A stretch of 64,000 nt of DNA from an uncultured Chlamydiae bacterium. Its GTDB lineage: Bacteria > Chlamydiota > Chlamydiia > Chlamydiales > Rhabdochlamydiaceae. The stretch is taken from contig CAIJXB010000023.1 of NCBI GenBank assembly GCA_903824495.1, forward strand, positions 41,160-105,159. The letters are read 5' to 3'. The position numbers and the translations under genes are program-made. This document shows, piece after piece, positions 10,248 through 19,962 of the stretch; within the stretch, counting starts at the first letter, position 1, and each line of letters opens with the position of its first letter. A model generated the notes under the pieces. That model worked only from the letters and a program-made list of their open reading frames with translations. It made no database searches and had not been told where the DNA came from.

Positions 10248-10284
10248 AGTTTAGGTTGTATGGTAATATAAGGTCAAACCTAAA
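10248..10284 (-). promoter_or_regulatory. Predicted promoter flanked by an inverted repeat, upstream of the 10214 gene
   Basis: Reading the minus strand, TTGACC (10277-10272) is followed after 18 bases by TAAACT (10253-10248), a plausible sigma-70-type promoter ending about 35 bases before the start codon at 10214. An 8-bp inverted repeat (TTTAGGTT at 10250-10257, AACCTAAA at 10277-10284) overlaps both promoter boxes, as an operator might. Prediction only. Confidence 0.4.
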
Positions 10285-10339
10285 TAAAGCACATTGTTTT
10301 TAAATTAATTTTTTATTTTTTTTGCGTGATAATTTAGAT

Positions 10340-11605
10340 CTAGGTATTCTGAGCAAGATTTTCTCTGACTCTTGCAGCTACTTGCAGAGCAGGACTCAAG
10401 CGGTTAACATCATAAGAATGCGCTCTTACCTCTGTCCACTCTGTCTTATCTCTTAAGGAATCTGGGGCAAAAGTAGAAATCGCTGTAAAGACAGCTCGTA
10501 GTCTTTTACTGCCGTGAGGATGGTTGAATAAAGGTTCTGCGATTCTTCCGAGCCTTTGAACCTGGGGAGTCTGACTTTGGAGAAGAAGCTCCTCTAAATA
10601 AATAGCTCCTCTTGGATCGTAGCCTGCTTTAGAAGCTAGATAAGCTCCAGTCACATCGCACTCATATTCATTTTTGCGAGAAGCTAACTTGCTTAAAAGA
10701 AAATAGCTCCAACTATTTTCAGAATAGCCCCCAAAAAGATTCATGAGCTCTCTTATAAAGCTGTCAAACGAAAATGTAGAGAGATGACGAGAAGCGGCGT
10801 GCGTCATTTCGTGACCAATCAAAGCTGCTAAAACATCTTCTCGCTTCACACCTTCTAAATTGACTGTAGCAACGCTTTTATCTTTAAATGTGACCTTGGC
10901 TTCTTTGATCGTGTGATTTTGAAGGGAGTGATCAATTTCTTCGATAAGACCAGAGAATATGACCATTTTTCCACCAGGAACAGAAAAAGCATTTAAAGAA
11001 GAGTCTTTCATCACTTCCATTTTGTACTCAAAACCTTTAGGAGCCTCTACAGGAGCCTCATCAGGAGGAACGTCTTCAACACAAGAAAGAGCGTAATTTG
11101 TAAGCGTTTGAACGACCCATTCAATGTTATCAAAAAAGGCTATAGGGGCAAGAGGAGGGTTCAAAAGTGCTTGATTTTCATCAGGTCTTAATAAGTCACT
11201 TACAACTCTATCAACAGTTGCTTGCAAGGTTTCACCCTGAGAGGCTGCATGGGTTCTTGTAAGGCCCCAAGTAACTAAGGGAAATAGGAGACTGTCGCCT
11301 ATAGATTTTTCCCATGTGCGAGGGATCGTCACAATATGTCTTTGCCCATTAACGATATTGGTAGGGTATACAAAATCGTAAGCTGCCTGTGCAGGAGTGA
11401 ATCGATTTAAGACGGCAAAAGCTGCATTTGAAACGGCTGATGCCACTTCAAAAAGGCAAGTCTTTACCATGCTCACCGTATGTAAAGAGTCATGAATAAC
11501 ATTACAGATATATTTTCCCCACGTATTGCTTTCCGCATAGCGCGGGAAGTAATAGGACTCTACAGAGTGAAGGGCTTCTTGCTGCGCTTGATAAAGAGTG
11601 TTCAT
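10340..11605 (-). CDS. M48-family zinc metallopeptidase
   Basis: 421 residues. The catalytic motif HEMTH (in LAALIGHEMTHAASRHL) fits HExxH, and a downstream glutamate in NEYECDVTGAYLASKAGYDP fits the third zinc ligand of the M48 family (Oma1/HtpX/BepA-like). A beta segment before it (MVIFSGLIEEI) is also typical of M48 proteins. Short hydrophobic stretches occur near residue 55 but no clear signal peptide. It lies 125 bases downstream of the His/Asn-Cys gene pair's promoter, on the same strand, so it precedes them in transcription order. Substrate unknown. Confidence 0.8.
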   Translation of the reverse strand: MNTLYQAQQEALHSVESYYFPRYAESNTWGKYICNVIHDSLHTVSMVKTCLFEVASAVSNAAFAVLNRFTPAQAAYDFVYPTNIVNGQRHIVTIPRTWEKSIGDSLLFPLVTWGLTRTHAASQGETLQATVDRVVSDLLRPDENQALLNPPLAPIAFFDNIEWVVQTLTNYALSCVEDVPPDEAPVEAPKGFEYKMEVMKDSSLNAFSVPGGKMVIFSGLIEEIDHSLQNHTIKEAKVTFKDKSVATVNLEGVKREDVLAALIGHEMTHAASRHLSTFSFDSFIRELMNLFGGYSENSWSYFLLSKLASRKNEYECDVTGAYLASKAGYDPRGAIYLEELLLQSQTPQVQRLGRIAEPLFNHPHGSKRLRAVFTAISTFAPDSLRDKTEWTEVRAHSYDVNRLSPALQVAARVRENLAQNT

Positions 11606-11634
11606 GAAAACCTATAATTTATTTTGTTAATTAA

Positions 11635-11757
11635 AAATGCGGTAAACCACCGGTTGGACCCGGTAAGGCTTGGCCTTGCAGATTCAATAAAGAAAAGAAA
11701 GAAGACGTTGCCTATACTCCTCAAGGTGGCTTAGCGAGTCAACCTATAAAAGAGTAA
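11635..11757 (+). other. Short open stretch, possible gene remnant
   Basis: A 40-codon open stretch without an ATG reads GKPPVGPGKAWPCR followed by a lysine-rich piece and PQGGLASQPIKE, then TAA. The composition looks protein-like but no start is visible and it abuts the IS200-type remnant. It may be debris associated with that insertion. Confidence 0.2.
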
Positions 11758-11760
11758 GTT

Positions 11761-11910
11761 ATGCAAGTAGAAACTTTGCATGAGACAACGTCAACGTACA
11801 ATAGTTTAATGCATTCGAAGCGGAATTGCAAATACCATGTAGTTGTTTATCCCGAAATGTAGAAAAAAGCAGCTGTATGGGCAAGTGTATTTTGCAAGCT
11901 TCACTGCATC
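11761..11910 (+). pseudogene. IS200/IS605-type TnpA transposase, N-terminal fragment
   Basis: An ATG at 11761 opens 33 codons containing NSLMHSKRNCKYHVVVYPEM, which matches the N-terminus of IS200-family HUH transposases (SLxHxxWNCKYHxVFxPK). A TAG at 11860 stops the frame. Shifting frame, the next bases read KKQLYGQV, which fits the following RRKxLYG part of the family. The remaining ~100 residues, including the catalytic tyrosine, are missing. This is a decayed insertion-sequence end, too short to appear as a normal gene. Confidence 0.6.
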
Positions 11911-11925
11911 GATATTTTAAGATCC

Positions 11926-13947
11926 TTATTCAAATCCCATGAGCTGCGCATATTTTTTGATTTCACGAATAAAGTCATCGTGAGCGATAAGGGGGCTCTC
12001 TCGGCAATATTGCTCCGCAGCCGCTAAGAGAGGTCTTAGCTGATCAATATTTCTATGAGCTTCCACAGAGAAGAACGCCCTGATGGCTTCGGACGTTCCG
12101 GGCTTCATTTCCTCTTGTAATTCGATATTAACTCCTGCAAGGCGTCCCTGTAGCACTGCGATCATCAATCTTTGCGTTTTTCCTTGGTTACAAACCCTAG
12201 ATCTCCCATCGGATGGGTCATTGTATGAGTCTTTGAGAGCTGAAATCATGCCATATTTTGCATTTTTTTGCTCAGGTTCCTTTAGTTCCGACGCAAAGAT
12301 CCAAAGACGGGCAATCAATTCCTCTCCGGATATTAAGAGACCGAAGATACTAAAATTCTCTTTATCGATAAGAGGCCCAAAGTTTTCCCTCGGTTGTTTT
12401 GCTCCTGAAAGAGCATGTCGGGCTAACTTTTTATGTTTAGCGTCCATTTTGCTTTCATCGAGATACGTCGTAAAATCCTTCACTGCCTTTTCGACTTTAT
12501 CTTTCGATATTGTCCCCTGAATTTTCCGAAGCAGTTCGATCGCCTTTTTCACTCGTTGGTCGCGATCTCCTACGTGCACGTTAATGCCTTGTTCTGCAGC
12601 AACACGGGCATCTTGATAAACTATCCGGCCCCTTCCGAGCCGCTGTTGGACATAATTAGCTCTTTCATCCATACGAATGGCAGCTACTTGTTGAATGATC
12701 ATGATTCTATCGTAATCATACATGCGATCGTTAATAAGCAGGAGGGCGTGCCTTATTACGGAAGCTCTTTCTTGAGCAGGAATAGCCGTTATAGCTTCAA
12801 TGATGTCGCTCTTGTCGTATCCTTGTATCTGTTCGGTAAAAGCTTGAAGTGCAAACTCCATAACGGAAGCTCTTTCGTGAGCAGGAATATTCGTTATAGC
12901 TCTAATGATGTTGCTCCTTTTGTCTGCGTCCATCCGGTCGGTAAAAGCTTGAAGCGCAAGCACCATAACGGAAGCTCTTCCGTGAGCGGGAATATTCGTT
13001 ATAGCTCTAATGATGTTTCTCTTGTCGTATCTTTGCATCCGGTCGGTAAAAGCTTGAAGCGCAAACTCCATAACGGAAGCTCTTTCTTGAGCAGGAATAG
13101 CTACTATAGCGTTAATGATGCCTATTTTCTCGTCTCTGTTCATCTGTTCGGTAAAAGCTAGCTGCGCAAGCTCTATAACGGAGTCTCTTTCTTGAGCAGG
13201 AATATCCGTTATAGCTTCAATTATAGCTTTAATGAGCTTCTCTGGGTCTTTTTGGGTCTGTTGGCTAAAAGCTTGACGCGCAAGCTTCATAATGAAAGCT
13301 CTTTCCCTAAAAGGAATAGCCTTTATATCAGTAATGATGATGCGCGTTTCGTATTGACTCAGCGGTTGGGTGAAAACTTGACTCGCAAGCTCACGAACCG
13401 CTCTATCGTCAATGATGTTGAGCTTATCGGATGCTTTCATCCGTTCGGTAAAAACTTGATGCGCACTCTCCATAATGTGAGCTCTGTTTTGATCGGGAAT
13501 GGCAGCAATTACGTGTATTGACCGTATGCTATCAGGGGAGTACATGTCGCGAGTTACAAATCGAGGCAAGTGGCTTAATAAGGATGAATTGCTGTTTTCA
13601 TTGTTAACGAGCTGAATCAGCTGCTCTAGTTTATTTTGTTCTATTGGAGGTGAGATGAGAGGAAGAGAGTGTTTAAGAACATCAGCCCGTTGATTGGCGG
13701 CAACATCTAAAATCGCATGAACAAATATTCTTCTCGGGTCCAATCTCATTGCTATTTGTCTCGGCAAAAGATCGATTAATCGATCTTTAGTCCATGATCC
13801 GGTCTCAACAAACCAAAGAACGACCGTTCGAAAGAAATTAGCAACTGCAGCCGCTACTTTAGAAGTAATATCGCAATACCCGTGATTGGGTGCCGATTCG
13901 TGGTGGGAAGCATTTGAAAATGTAGGTGTATTACTTGTAATATTCAT
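11926..13947 (-). CDS. Helical 35-residue-repeat protein, function unknown
   Basis: 673 residues. The middle third is built from about eight units of 35 residues with the pattern IIxAITxIPAxERASVMEFALQ then AFTDRM; spacing between identical DNA stretches (for example 12881 and 12986) is exactly 105 bases. The units look like paired helices, as in HEAT-like solenoids, so a protein-binding scaffold is likely. The N-terminus is Asn/Ser/His-rich with a hydrophobic segment (VANFFRTVVLWFVETG) near residue 40. The C-terminal ~250 residues are helical and unrecognised. No homologue can be named; a host-directed role is only a guess. Confidence 0.65.
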   Translation of the reverse strand: MNITSNTPTFSNASHHESAPNHGYCDITSKVAAAVANFFRTVVLWFVETGSWTKDRLIDLLPRQIAMRLDPRRIFVHAILDVAANQRADVLKHSLPLISPPIEQNKLEQLIQLVNNENSNSSLLSHLPRFVTRDMYSPDSIRSIHVIAAIPDQNRAHIMESAHQVFTERMKASDKLNIIDDRAVRELASQVFTQPLSQYETRIIITDIKAIPFRERAFIMKLARQAFSQQTQKDPEKLIKAIIEAITDIPAQERDSVIELAQLAFTEQMNRDEKIGIINAIVAIPAQERASVMEFALQAFTDRMQRYDKRNIIRAITNIPAHGRASVMVLALQAFTDRMDADKRSNIIRAITNIPAHERASVMEFALQAFTEQIQGYDKSDIIEAITAIPAQERASVIRHALLLINDRMYDYDRIMIIQQVAAIRMDERANYVQQRLGRGRIVYQDARVAAEQGINVHVGDRDQRVKKAIELLRKIQGTISKDKVEKAVKDFTTYLDESKMDAKHKKLARHALSGAKQPRENFGPLIDKENFSIFGLLISGEELIARLWIFASELKEPEQKNAKYGMISALKDSYNDPSDGRSRVCNQGKTQRLMIAVLQGRLAGVNIELQEEMKPGTSEAIRAFFSVEAHRNIDQLRPLLAAAEQYCRESPLIAHDDFIREIKKYAQLMGFE
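12640..13420 (-). repeat. Tandem 105-bp repeats inside the coding region
   Basis: Imperfect direct repeats of 105 bases, most alike between about 12780 and 13200, with divergence at the edges. They encode the 35-residue helical units of the surrounding gene. Confidence 0.7.
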
Positions 13948-14489
13948 GATATATACCCTTAATTTATTAACAATGTTATATGAAACGATGGTTTTTTTGT
14001 AATTATTTTTATTTTTTTACGCCTTTTTATGTTCTTTTTAAAATTCTTCCTTTAAGGAAAGTGGAGCATCGATTTGATGAAAAAGATCAAGCCTGTAAAA
14101 TTGTGTAAATTTATTTAGTCAGTGATTCAAAAAAAATGAGTCATATGGCATCCGTTGGGTTTAGAACAACAAACGGCCCTATAATCGACGTTAAAACGTT
14201 CAAAATATTAGTTTGCTGCTGAACTTGGGTTAGCAGAAACCTGACATTTCTATTTTGCGCCTACATAAAAGTTGATATCGAATGACTTAAAGCAGGACCG
14301 GCAATTCCCGCTGGCGCTTCGCGCGGCGAAGCACCAAATGCATTTGGCCCGCTCATAGGAGAATCCAATGCTAAGGGAAGAGGGATTTCGGATGGTTCGG
14401 GTATGGAATTCATTGAAAGCTCTACGAGCGAATCCGCTTCAACTAACTCCGGTTTAAGTGATTGCAACCCGGAGGGAATTGCCGTAGCT
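13948..14489. other. Intergenic region with a GC-richer relic patch
   Basis: 13948-14250 is AT-rich and presumably holds the promoter of the gene starting at 13947; I see no clear gene. From about 14261 to 14480 the sequence is noticeably richer in G+C, and on the minus strand it keeps an open frame (IPEPSEIPLPLALDSPMSGP and so on) without a credible start codon. It could be the tail of a lost gene. No family recognised. Confidence 0.3.
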
Positions 14490-15572
14490 CTAATCTATTA
14501 GCATTTTTTGGTAGACCGCTAAAAGAGCCGGCGTGAGCCGGCTCTTCACATCATCCATTACTTCCGGATCCACTTTAGAAAAGTAAGTTCCCTTAGCTTT
14601 GTGGGATTGGATGAGAGTGTAAGCCTCATCAAGGGGATACTTCGGAGAATACCAATACTCGCCTAAGAAAGTGATCTTTGTCGTCTGCTGATGATGTGAT
14701 AGGACTGCCATTACACGCATCGTACAATCGTAGGGTAGTGGATTATCTCCTAATAAAATAGGGTCGGATTCAATGAATTCTTCTACGAGAAAATACTTGG
14801 ATGGATCTATTGCGTACTGAGAGTAAGAGCGCTCTAAATCTGCAAGTAAGACTTTTTTTCCTGCAGTGAAAATATAGGTTAACGTGGAAAGGAGATCCTT
14901 TTTGTCTAAGATGATGACGCCGCGTCCCATCGTAGACTCTAAGGGTTTGATGACTATACGATCCCCCGGGATGTCGCTCATGATTGCGCTAATCAGTTTT
15001 TTACTAGTTCCTTTTGGGTAGATGTTCCACTTTGGGCGGAGTGTTTTTGCTTCAGGAACACTGTCAAAAAGAGTGTTCATATGAAGTTTGCTTTGGCAGT
15101 AGGGAAGTATGGCCCGATCAAGGAAAAGGATTTGAGGAAAGAGAGTAGGCTGTCCTTCTAAAATGGGGGGGATTTTTAAGGAGAATAAAAAACACTCGTA
15201 GTCGAAAAGGTTATCAGGGTCTTTAGGAGGTTCTTTTTTTAGTTTTGCACCCAAGCTTTCCGCTGAGTGAGCAGCTTTCCCGCCACGGGTTACAAAGGCT
15301 TCTTTCATATTTTTGTAAAGAGGATGAGTGAAGTAGACCGGCCGGCCATATTCTGTAAGTAGATCGGTATAGAGCTTAGAGACTACGCTAGTACCATTTA
15401 CATTATCTATCCCGCTGAACCTTGAAAACGATCCCGGCTGCATTTCGCAGATTTTTACGCCTTTTTCCTTGCTATACTTCAGGTCTATAACAACAAAGGA
15501 AATGTCTGCAAAAGCATACAGATTGTGTATGCTTTGCAGGCCAACTAAGAGGATGGCAAGAACCTTGTACAT
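14490..15572 (-). CDS. Secreted ATP-grasp-like protein
   Basis: 360 residues. The first ~22 residues are hydrophobic and end in NLYAFA, a plausible signal peptide. Residues ~205-265 hold ATP-grasp features: DRIVIKPLESTMGRGVIIL (nucleotide-binding lysine and glycine-rich loop) and YFLVEEFIES (the family's VEEF strand). ATP-grasp enzymes join carboxylates to amines or thiols using ATP, so an exported member is unusual. Its ATG directly follows the TAG that ends the autotransporter barrel at 15573, so it is probably translated from the same transcript. Substrate unknown; motifs further downstream are weak. Confidence 0.6.
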   Translation of the reverse strand: MYKVLAILLVGLQSIHNLYAFADISFVVIDLKYSKEKGVKICEMQPGSFSRFSGIDNVNGTSVVSKLYTDLLTEYGRPVYFTHPLYKNMKEAFVTRGGKAAHSAESLGAKLKKEPPKDPDNLFDYECFLFSLKIPPILEGQPTLFPQILFLDRAILPYCQSKLHMNTLFDSVPEAKTLRPKWNIYPKGTSKKLISAIMSDIPGDRIVIKPLESTMGRGVIILDKKDLLSTLTYIFTAGKKVLLADLERSYSQYAIDPSKYFLVEEFIESDPILLGDNPLPYDCTMRVMAVLSHHQQTTKITFLGEYWYSPKYPLDEAYTLIQSHKAKGTYFSKVDPEVMDDVKSRLTPALLAVYQKMLID

Positions 15573-17858
15573 CTAGTAGTTTATGTTGAAGACAAGAGTT
15601 GCATTTTGGTTCCAATATCTAGTCCCAAATTGCCCGTCATATTCGGCTGTAACCCCGAACTTTTCAGCGCTAGTCAAGTATCCGAGTGAAGCTCCTATCG
15701 CTCCCAAATTGCGATTAAAGTTCCATCCGGACACATTAAACTCGCAGCTGCCGTCATCAAAGTGGGCGTAGTAATGCGATCTTCCAAGGGGAGCTTGGTT
15801 TATATAACTAAGCTCGAGTCGTGGCACAAGAGCCCCTTGTTTTTGTTCTTTTCCACATAGGTAGCGCCCGGTAAGAACAACTCCGGCTTGGCTTTGAATC
15901 AGTTGGTCTTGGCGGCTATTTACTTTGAGATCTAAGCTCTTTGCTCCGGATTCCTGATACTCTTGCTGCGATAAGTACACATAATCAACTCTTGCAAAAG
16001 GGCCCACTTTAAAGTGTTTCATCACTGAGAAGATCCCGGCTCCGATACCGGCGAGAGCCTCCCATCCATTATGGTTTGCGGATGCTTTGCGATTGATGTC
16101 GCCAAATGCGATGTGACGAGTTGTTCTATAACGGTTATAGGACCCAAGAACTGCAATGTCTACGTAGTGGCGCGCGTCGCTCCAACCTCCATAAAGACCT
16201 GTGTAGTAGCTGTTGATTTGTCCGGTTCCGGCAGATTCTTTCCAATGTAGATGAGAATAAGTATAACTTGCAGCAGCTCCAAGTTTGAAATGTTTATAAC
16301 AAGTGTCAGCGCCTAAAGAAACGCCTCCCGTTGCATCACCGTAGCCAAATTGGCTCCCTTTGGAGCCTTGATGCTGCCACCGGCCGGTAGTATCGATCCA
16401 TACGCTCGACTTGTAAGGGCCGCAGCACTCATCATCAACAGAAAATTCGTTTAAGTGTTTTGAGTAACCTGAACGTATGAGCAAGGCATTTGCGATTTGA
16501 TTCTACGTCTGCGCCGAAAACTGAGAAGGCTGCATATGATTAAAAGCATTTTCTATCTCAGAAAATGAAAGAGATAGCAGTTCTGCATTAATCCTATCAG
16601 GGTCGCTTCCTGAAAGCGTTACAAAACAGTCAGCTCCTGCGAGCTCATTGTGGTTAAGGCTGAGGGCAGACAGAGGAAGATAGGTTAAAAGTATGTCATT
16701 GGCTCCATAATCGAGCTTCATTAAAGCAGGGGTGCTGCTAGTCATGGCTGAAAAGATACCGGTTACTGCTCCTGCATGGATGATATTGTAGGTTTGAGGG
16801 GCTGTAAAAGACAAATCAAGAGGGACAACATCCAGTGTTCCTGCAACATTAGCAGACCCTGTTGCAATGATCCGGTCGGAAAGGCCGGATCCTGTTACTT
16901 CAGATTCAAAGACACTTGCATCGGTTGGAAGGAAGTTTGTAACAAAAAGCGTCCCAATTGAGTTTCCCGGGGCCACGGTACCGCTGCTTATCAAGCTGCC
17001 GCCGATGGTTCCATTTCCTTTTAATTGAGCTCCAAGGGTCAGAGTAAGGTCTGCTGCTACACTTCCATTTAAAATCAAAGTTCCTTCATTTACAAGAGTA
17101 CTGCCGTTATAGGTGTTATCGTTATTCAGGGTAAGAATTCCGGGTCCTGTTTTTGTTAAAGATCCCGTTCCGGTAATGCTCCCATTGATGATATTGACAT
17201 TTGATCCTCGAATTGTGAGGTTTGCTCCTGAAAATAAAGCGATTTCATCGCTTGAATCATCTGAGTTTACGTTATCGAAGAGATTTTCTCCGGCGCTATC
17301 GATTTCGAGGTAGTTGTTTCCAAGTGTCATAATAACATCGACAGTGGTTTCTCCGGTCGATCCGAAGTTTGTATACAGTTGTCCATATCCTTCTAAATTA
17401 TACGTAACCGTGCCGCCGCCGTCGCCTGAGGGTCCATTGCTAATTGTAAGTTGGGCCGGATCAAACAAGGGGTATTGGTGTTCGTAGATGGCAAAGTTAG
17501 CGGCAACTCCCGGGTTGGCTACAATTCCGGCGGAGCCGATTGTTTCAAGAATGGTTATAATAGAAACGTCTGTATCTGCTATAAACTCCATTTCATCAAA
17601 TGTTAAAGGCTCATTTTGACCGGCAATTGGAGCGTTGTTGCCATCCCCATTAAAGATCGCAACACCATCATTCGGAGTCCCATTGCTCCAGTTAAAGTTC
17701 ACACGCATTTGAGGCGAACCATTTCCGGCCCAAGTGCTTGGTGATCCTGCTTGTAATTGGATACAACTAAGAATTGTGGTTGTACAAAAGATCCATCTTG
17801 TAAATTTGCATCTGTCCGGCATTGTGGAAGTCCCTCTTTTTGATAAAACTAAAGACAT
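15573..17858 (-). pseudogene. Autotransporter interrupted by one in-frame TAG
   Basis: Residues 1-451 (17858-16506) form a signal region, an autotransporter-associated beta-strand repeat (LTKTGPGILTLNNDNTYNGS) and passenger. A TAG at 16505-16503 interrupts the frame. Without any shift, the frame continues NQIANALLIRSGYSKHL into a complete ~290-residue beta-barrel ending FNINY at 15573. The paralogue at 3-1850 aligns across this point with no stop. The codon could derive from CAG by one change. The barrel could also start separately at TTG 16484, but would then lack a signal peptide. Likely a recent nonsense mutation; readthrough or a sequencing error remain possible. Confidence 0.7.
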
Positions 17859-18077
17859 AGCAAAAAATTTAATAAGACTGCAAGCAGAGGATGAATGATA
17901 GATTGAGTTTAAGAGAGGAATTTTTTTCGGTTTTTTTATTTATCCCGGTGTCCGGCTAGAGTGTCTTGTAAAATAATATGCGTGGAAAATGTGGGATAGA
18001 TAGAACTAACAGGTTAAAAACGTAAAGATAAGCAAGCTAAAGAGAAGTCTTTAGCTTGCTTATTGAAGATGATCTTT

Positions 18078-19301
18078 TTAAGCGGGATTTTTTCTTTGGA
18101 TCTGAGGAGGCTTTTTCTCTGTCAGACATTCTTTATCGATCAAGATCTTGTGGATCGTAGGATCGGAAGGGGCGTCAAACATAAGGTCTAATAAAAGAGA
18201 CTCTACAATCATTCGAAGAGCTCTAGCACCTGTTCCTGTGGCTTTGGCTTTTTCTGCCATAGCTCTTAGAGAGTCTTCAGTAAACTCTAACTGAACGTCT
18301 TCTTCGCCAAATAGATGTTGATATTGCTTCACGATCGCATTTTTAGGCGTTGTCAAAATGGAGACGAGATCTTCAATGTTGAGCTCGTTGCAGTTTGCAA
18401 TGCTATTGAATCTACCCACAAATTCAGGGATCATCCCAAACTCAATCAAATCTTCCGGTTCCACTTTAGAAAGCAGGTAGTTGACTTCGTTGGTATCAAA
18501 GGTGGTTGCCTCTGATGCATCAAACCCGATCGTTGTTTTTCCGAGTCTTTTTGCAATCATTTTTTCTAAGTGAACAAAAGCTCCACCTACAATGAAGAGG
18601 ATATTTTCTGTATTCACTTTGATGTATTCTTGGTTAGGATGCTTGCGTCCACCTTTAGGGGGAACGTTGGCAACCGTGCCTTCTACAATTTTCAAAAGAG
18701 CTTGCTGAACACCTTCTCCAGACACATCGCGGGTGATAGAGACGTTGCTTGTCGTCTTTCTGAGCTTATCGATCTCATCGACATAAATAATGCCCATTTC
18801 AGCTCTTGCAATGTCATAATCAGCTGCTTGCACAAGTCTCAAAACGATGTTTTCAACGTCTTCACCGACATATCCAGCCTCGGTCAATGTCGTAGCGTCA
18901 GCAATTGCAAACGGTACGTCGAGGATTTGCGCTAAGGTCCTTGCCATGAGTGTTTTTCCAGATCCAGTAGGTCCAAGTAGCATTACATTGGATTTACTGT
19001 ATTCCACTTCACCTTTTTTATTGATGGCGCGGATCCTTTTGTAGTGGTTGTAAACAGCCACAGCAATTGTTTTTTTTGCCTTTTCTTGACCGATCACGTA
19101 TTCATCAAGAGCCAGCTTGATCTCTTTAGGTTTGAGAAGTTTTAGCTCATGATGCACAGGTTTTTTGTCGATGATCTCGACACAGAGCCTGACGCACTTA
19201 TCGCAAATGAACGAATCAGGTCCTGAAATCAATTTTTCAACGGACTCTTCGGGACGTCCGCAGAAGGAACATGTAGCGTTCGGTTTGTCTTTTTTTGTCA
19301 T
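18078..19301 (-). CDS. clpX: ATP-dependent Clp protease ATPase subunit ClpX
   Basis: 407 residues, normal for ClpX. The N-terminal C4 zinc-binding domain (CSFCGRPEE ... ICDKCVRLC) recruits substrates and adaptors. Walker A is GPTGSGKT near residue 110, Walker [11 protein letters not shown], and the sensor/arginine region [12 protein letters not shown] is present. ClpX unfolds substrates and feeds them to ClpP. It follows clpP by 12 bases on the same strand, in the order tig-clpP-clpX found in Chlamydia. Confidence 0.97.
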   Translation of the reverse strand: MTKKDKPNATCSFCGRPEESVEKLISGPDSFICDKCVRLCVEIIDKKPVHHELKLLKPKEIKLALDEYVIGQEKAKKTIAVAVYNHYKRIRAINKKGEVEYSKSNVMLLGPTGSGKTLMARTLAQILDVPFAIADATTLTEAGYVGEDVENIVLRLVQAADYDIARAEMGIIYVDEIDKLRKTTSNVSITRDVSGEGVQQALLKIVEGTVANVPPKGGRKHPNQEYIKVNTENILFIVGGAFVHLEKMIAKRLGKTTIGFDASEATTFDTNEVNYLLSKVEPEDLIEFGMIPEFVGRFNSIANCNELNIEDLVSILTTPKNAIVKQYQHLFGEEDVQLEFTEDSLRAMAEKAKATGTGARALRMIVESLLLDLMFDAPSDPTIHKILIDKECLTEKKPPQIQRKNPA

Positions 19302-19313
19302 ATTAAAAATGCT

Positions 19314-19916
19314 CTATTTTTTTGGCTCATTAGGTCTCGGTTGAGAAGCAATCTTATCGATGATTCCATATTTGCAAGCATGCTCTGGATCCATAAAGAA
19401 GTCCCTTTCAGAATCTTCTAAAATCTTCTCAAGAGAATTGCCTGTGCAACTTGCCATAAGCTTTGCACATATGTCTTTAAGGATCAGAATTTCTTTAGCT
19501 TGGAGTGCAATGTCTGCAGAGGTTCCCGTAACTCCACCACTAGGTTGGTGGATCATGATACGGCTGTTAGGAAGCGCAAAGCGCTTTCCTTTAGTTCCTG
19601 CTGCGAGTAGAAGAGCAGCCATAGAAGCCGCTTGTCCAAGACAGTAGGTATTAATTTCATAACCCATGAACTGCATTGTATCGATGATCGCAAGGGCTGA
19701 TGTGATATAGCCGCCTGGAGAATTGATATACAGATTGATGTCTTTCTTTGGATCTTCGGCTCTTAAAAAGAGCATTTGAGCAATGACCGTATTAGCTACT
19801 TGGTCATTGATCTCAGTGCCAATGAAAACAATGCGATCTTTGAGCAATCTAGAAAAAATATCCATGGCTCTTTCGCCACGGCCTGTATCTTCGATAACAT
19901 AAGGGATCTGGTACAT
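19314..19916 (-). CDS. clpP: ATP-dependent Clp protease proteolytic subunit
   Basis: 200 residues. The catalytic serine is in [14 protein letters not shown], the histidine in [10 protein letters not shown], and the aspartate follows in the C-terminal third ([14 protein letters not shown]). Serine protease core of the Clp complex, partner of ClpX immediately downstream. In Chlamydia the copy beside clpX and tig is called clpP2; whether this genome has a second copy cannot be seen here. Confidence 0.96.
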   Translation of the reverse strand: MYQIPYVIEDTGRGERAMDIFSRLLKDRIVFIGTEINDQVANTVIAQMLFLRAEDPKKDINLYINSPGGYITSALAIIDTMQFMGYEINTYCLGQAASMAALLLAAGTKGKRFALPNSRIMIHQPSGGVTGTSADIALQAKEILILKDICAKLMASCTGNSLEKILEDSERDFFMDPEHACKYGIIDKIASQPRPNEPKK

Positions 19917-19962
19917 GCAATGCTTCCTAAGTTAAAAGTGAATGATAGTGCTAAATTCTAAC

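Noticed and set aside
14261..14467. 68-codon minus-strand frame as a gene
   Set aside because: No credible start codon or ribosome-binding site; only a GC-rich relic is supported.
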